The notes under the pieces are model-generated. The model had not been told where the DNA came from. It was given only the letters and a program-made list of their open reading frames with translations, and searched no databases. Both the position numbers and the translations under genes were made by a program. Positions 22,265-23,706 of a DNA stretch of 23,706 bases are shown here, in pieces (positions within the stretch are counted from its first letter, which is position 1; the number at the start of each line of letters is the position of its first letter). Source of the stretch: an uncultured Oscillospiraceae bacterium (GTDB lineage Bacteria; Bacillota; Clostridia; Oscillospirales; Acutalibacteraceae). The stretch is from contig URQJ01000011.1 of the NCBI GenBank assembly GCA_900549945.1, forward strand, positions 1 through 23,706. The letters are read 5' to 3'.

Positions 22265-23676
22265 GTGAAAGAGACAAAAAAGACGCGGCCCCGGTACAAT
22301 ATGGCGCAGAACGCCGGGTACATGATCGCGCTCGCGTGGCGGGAGGAAAAGAGCGTGCTGTGGCTATGCCTGCTGCTTGCCGCGCTGCACGTCGCGATCA
22401 GCGTGACGGAGCTTTTCCTCGCGCCGGCCGTGCTCGGGCAGGTGGAAGCCGCGGCGCCGCTGCCCGTGCTGCTCGGCACGATCGCCGCATTTACCGCCGG
22501 GCTTCTTCTGCTGCGCGGCCTGCGGGCGTATACAAACGAGAACACCAGCTTCGGCCGCATCTCGCTGCGCACGCACATCTGCATGCAGATCAGCTGCAAA
22601 ACGCTCACGACCTCGTACCCGAACCTCGACGATCAGGCGCTGCTCAAGGAACGCGAAAAGAGCCAGATGGCCACAAACAGCAATTCTTCCTCCAGCGAAG
22701 CCATCTGGCGGACGCTGACGGAGCTTCTTCAAAATTCCGCCGGCTTCCTGATCTATTTGATCCTGTTCCTCTCGCTCGACCCCGTGCTGATTCTGATCGT
22801 CCTTGCGACCGCGGCGCTCAGCTACCTCGCATCGACGCGCGCCGCAAAATGGAGCTTCAACCGGCGCGAGGAGGAGGCCAGCTTTTCCCAGCATATGGAT
22901 TATGTCGATTCCAAAGCCAGCGGCCACGCGATGCTCAAGGATATCCGCATCTTCGGCATGGGGCGCTGGCTGCGCGACGTTTACACCGCCGCGATGCGCA
23001 TGTTCCGGCACTTTTTGTTCCGCCAGCAGCGCGTTTACTTTCTGAGCGACCTCGCGGACGTCGCGCTGACCTTTCTGCGCAGCGGCGCTTCCTACGCCTA
23101 CCTGCTGTTTTTGACGCTGCAAAACGGCCTCTCCGCCTCTGAATTTCTGCTGTACTTCACGGCGGTCGGCGGCTTCACGACTTGGATATCCGGCATTCTC
23201 TCGGGTTTTGCCGAGCTGCACCGCTTCAGTCTGGAAATCAACAGCATCCGCGCCTATTTGGAGGCGCCGGAGCCGTTCCGCTTTGAGGACGGCGAGCCGC
23301 TCGAGCCCGACCCCGAAAAGCCGTACACGATTGAGCTGCAAAACGTCTCGTTCCGCTACCCCGGCGCGGAAAAGGACACGCTGCAAAACGTCAGCCTCAA
23401 GGTAACGCCCGGCGAAAAGCTCGCGGTCGTCGGCCTGAACGGCGCCGGCAAGACGACGCTGATCAAGCTGATCTGCGGCTTTTATGACCCGACCGAGGGC
23501 GCCGTGCTGCTGAACGGCGAGGACATCCGAAAATACAACCGCCGCGACTATTACCGCCATTTTTCCGCCGTGTTTCAGGATTTTTCGATCTACGAAACCA
23601 CGCTTTCGGACAATGTGACGCAGACGCCGGGCAGCACAGACCGCGCCGGCATGGAGCGCGCGCTGGAAAGGGCCGG
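22265..23676 (+). CDS. ABC half-transporter (membrane domain fused to ATPase), 3' end missing
   Basis: A class-B exporter-type ABC protein. Start GTG at 22265 has AAGGAG eight bases upstream; an in-frame ATG at 22301 is an alternative. About 470 codons are genuine. The N-terminal membrane domain (about 1-345) has several hydrophobic helices, including WLCLLLAALHVAISVTELFL and LLQNSAGFLIYLILFLSL. The ATPase domain begins near residue 357 (IELQNVSFRYPGAEKDTLQNVSL); Walker A is GLNGAGKTT at 390-398 and the Q loop VFQDF contains Q438. The signature motif, Walker B and H loop are lost because the contig ends in adapter. The membrane domain has long extracytoplasmic and coupling loops typical of peptide, lipid or drug exporters, but the substrate is unknown. 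Its place after a LytTR/GHKL pair suggests it is a target of that pair. Confidence 0.9.
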
Positions 23677-23706
23677 AGATCGGAAGAGCACACGTCTGAA
23701 CTCCAG
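23677..23706. other. Illumina TruSeq adapter sequence at the contig end (artefact)
   Basis: The last 30 bases begin AGATCGGAAGAGC and continue as the standard TruSeq read-1 adapter. Read in the transporter frame they give DRKSTRLNS, a peptide well known from adapter contamination. They are not biological sequence, and genuine DNA ends at about 23676. Confidence 0.98.

Noticed and set aside
22364..23560. A 398-codon minus-strand frame opposite the ABC transporter
   Set aside because: Shadow of the transporter gene, which shows Walker A, Q loop and membrane helices on the plus strand.

Overview
The window looks like the terminal stretch of a chromosomal contig from a high-GC (about 60% by eye) Firmicute of the class Clostridia, probably an Oscillospiraceae/Ruminococcaceae-type gut bacterium. 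The basis is gene order (an mraZ-led division and cell-wall cluster; ylxM-ffh-rpsP-khpA-rimM-trmD; rsmD-coaD followed by a coiled-coil protein), HPr with Ser46, PASTA domains on the division transpeptidase, strong AAGGAG-type ribosome sites and consensus sigma-A promoters. The genus cannot be fixed from this sequence. The last 30 bases are Illumina adapter, so the right edge is an assembly end.

Layout. (1) 1-8792, minus strand: a division/cell-wall cluster, in transcription order mraZ, rsmH, ftsL, a PASTA-containing transpeptidase, mraY, ftsW, murG and a partial murA. A sigma-A promoter and three GTGGC boxes at 10-bp period, the known type of MraZ operator, precede it. The cluster contains no murC, murD, murE, murF or ftsQ. 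(2) 8992-10466, minus: a single MATE efflux gene with its own promoter and terminator. (3) 10512-12227, minus: rsmD, coaD and a DivIVA-like coiled-coil gene with a promoter and terminator. (4) 12250-14644, minus: uvrC, and HPr (ptsH) with its own promoter. (5) 14782-18662, minus: the SRP/ribosome-maturation cluster ylxM, ffh, rpsP, khpA, rimM, trmD, with a perfect TTGACA-17-TATAAT promoter and an intrinsic terminator plus a large nested hairpin between khpA and rimM. (6) 18565-19407: a two-helix membrane reading frame that runs in frame into ylxM, with a divergent XRE regulator and a palindrome between the -35 and -10 of the membrane frame's promoter. (7) 19449-20633, plus: a threonine-aldolase-like PLP enzyme. 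(8) 20639-23676, plus: a LytTR response regulator, a short GHKL histidine kinase with no membrane segment, and a truncated ABC half-transporter.

How the parts work together. Region 1 makes lipid II (MurA, MraY, MurG) and polymerises and cross-links it at the septum (FtsW, PBP, FtsL), with MraZ as likely autoregulator. Region 5 supports co-translational targeting, 16S/30S maturation and tRNA methylation. Region 8 looks like a signalling module in which the kinase and regulator control the downstream transporter; a 9-bp direct repeat with a 12-bp spacer, the geometry of LytTR operators, lies just upstream of the transporter gene.

Most of the window is conserved housekeeping DNA. The least ordinary points are the promoter nested inside a membrane-ylxM frame, the candidate LytTR operator, the 16-bp leader hairpin before the response regulator, the long charged insertion in the transpeptidase, and the structured intergenic regions. 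No CRISPR array, tRNA, rRNA, insertion sequence or phage gene was seen. All reading is by eye; no database was searched.
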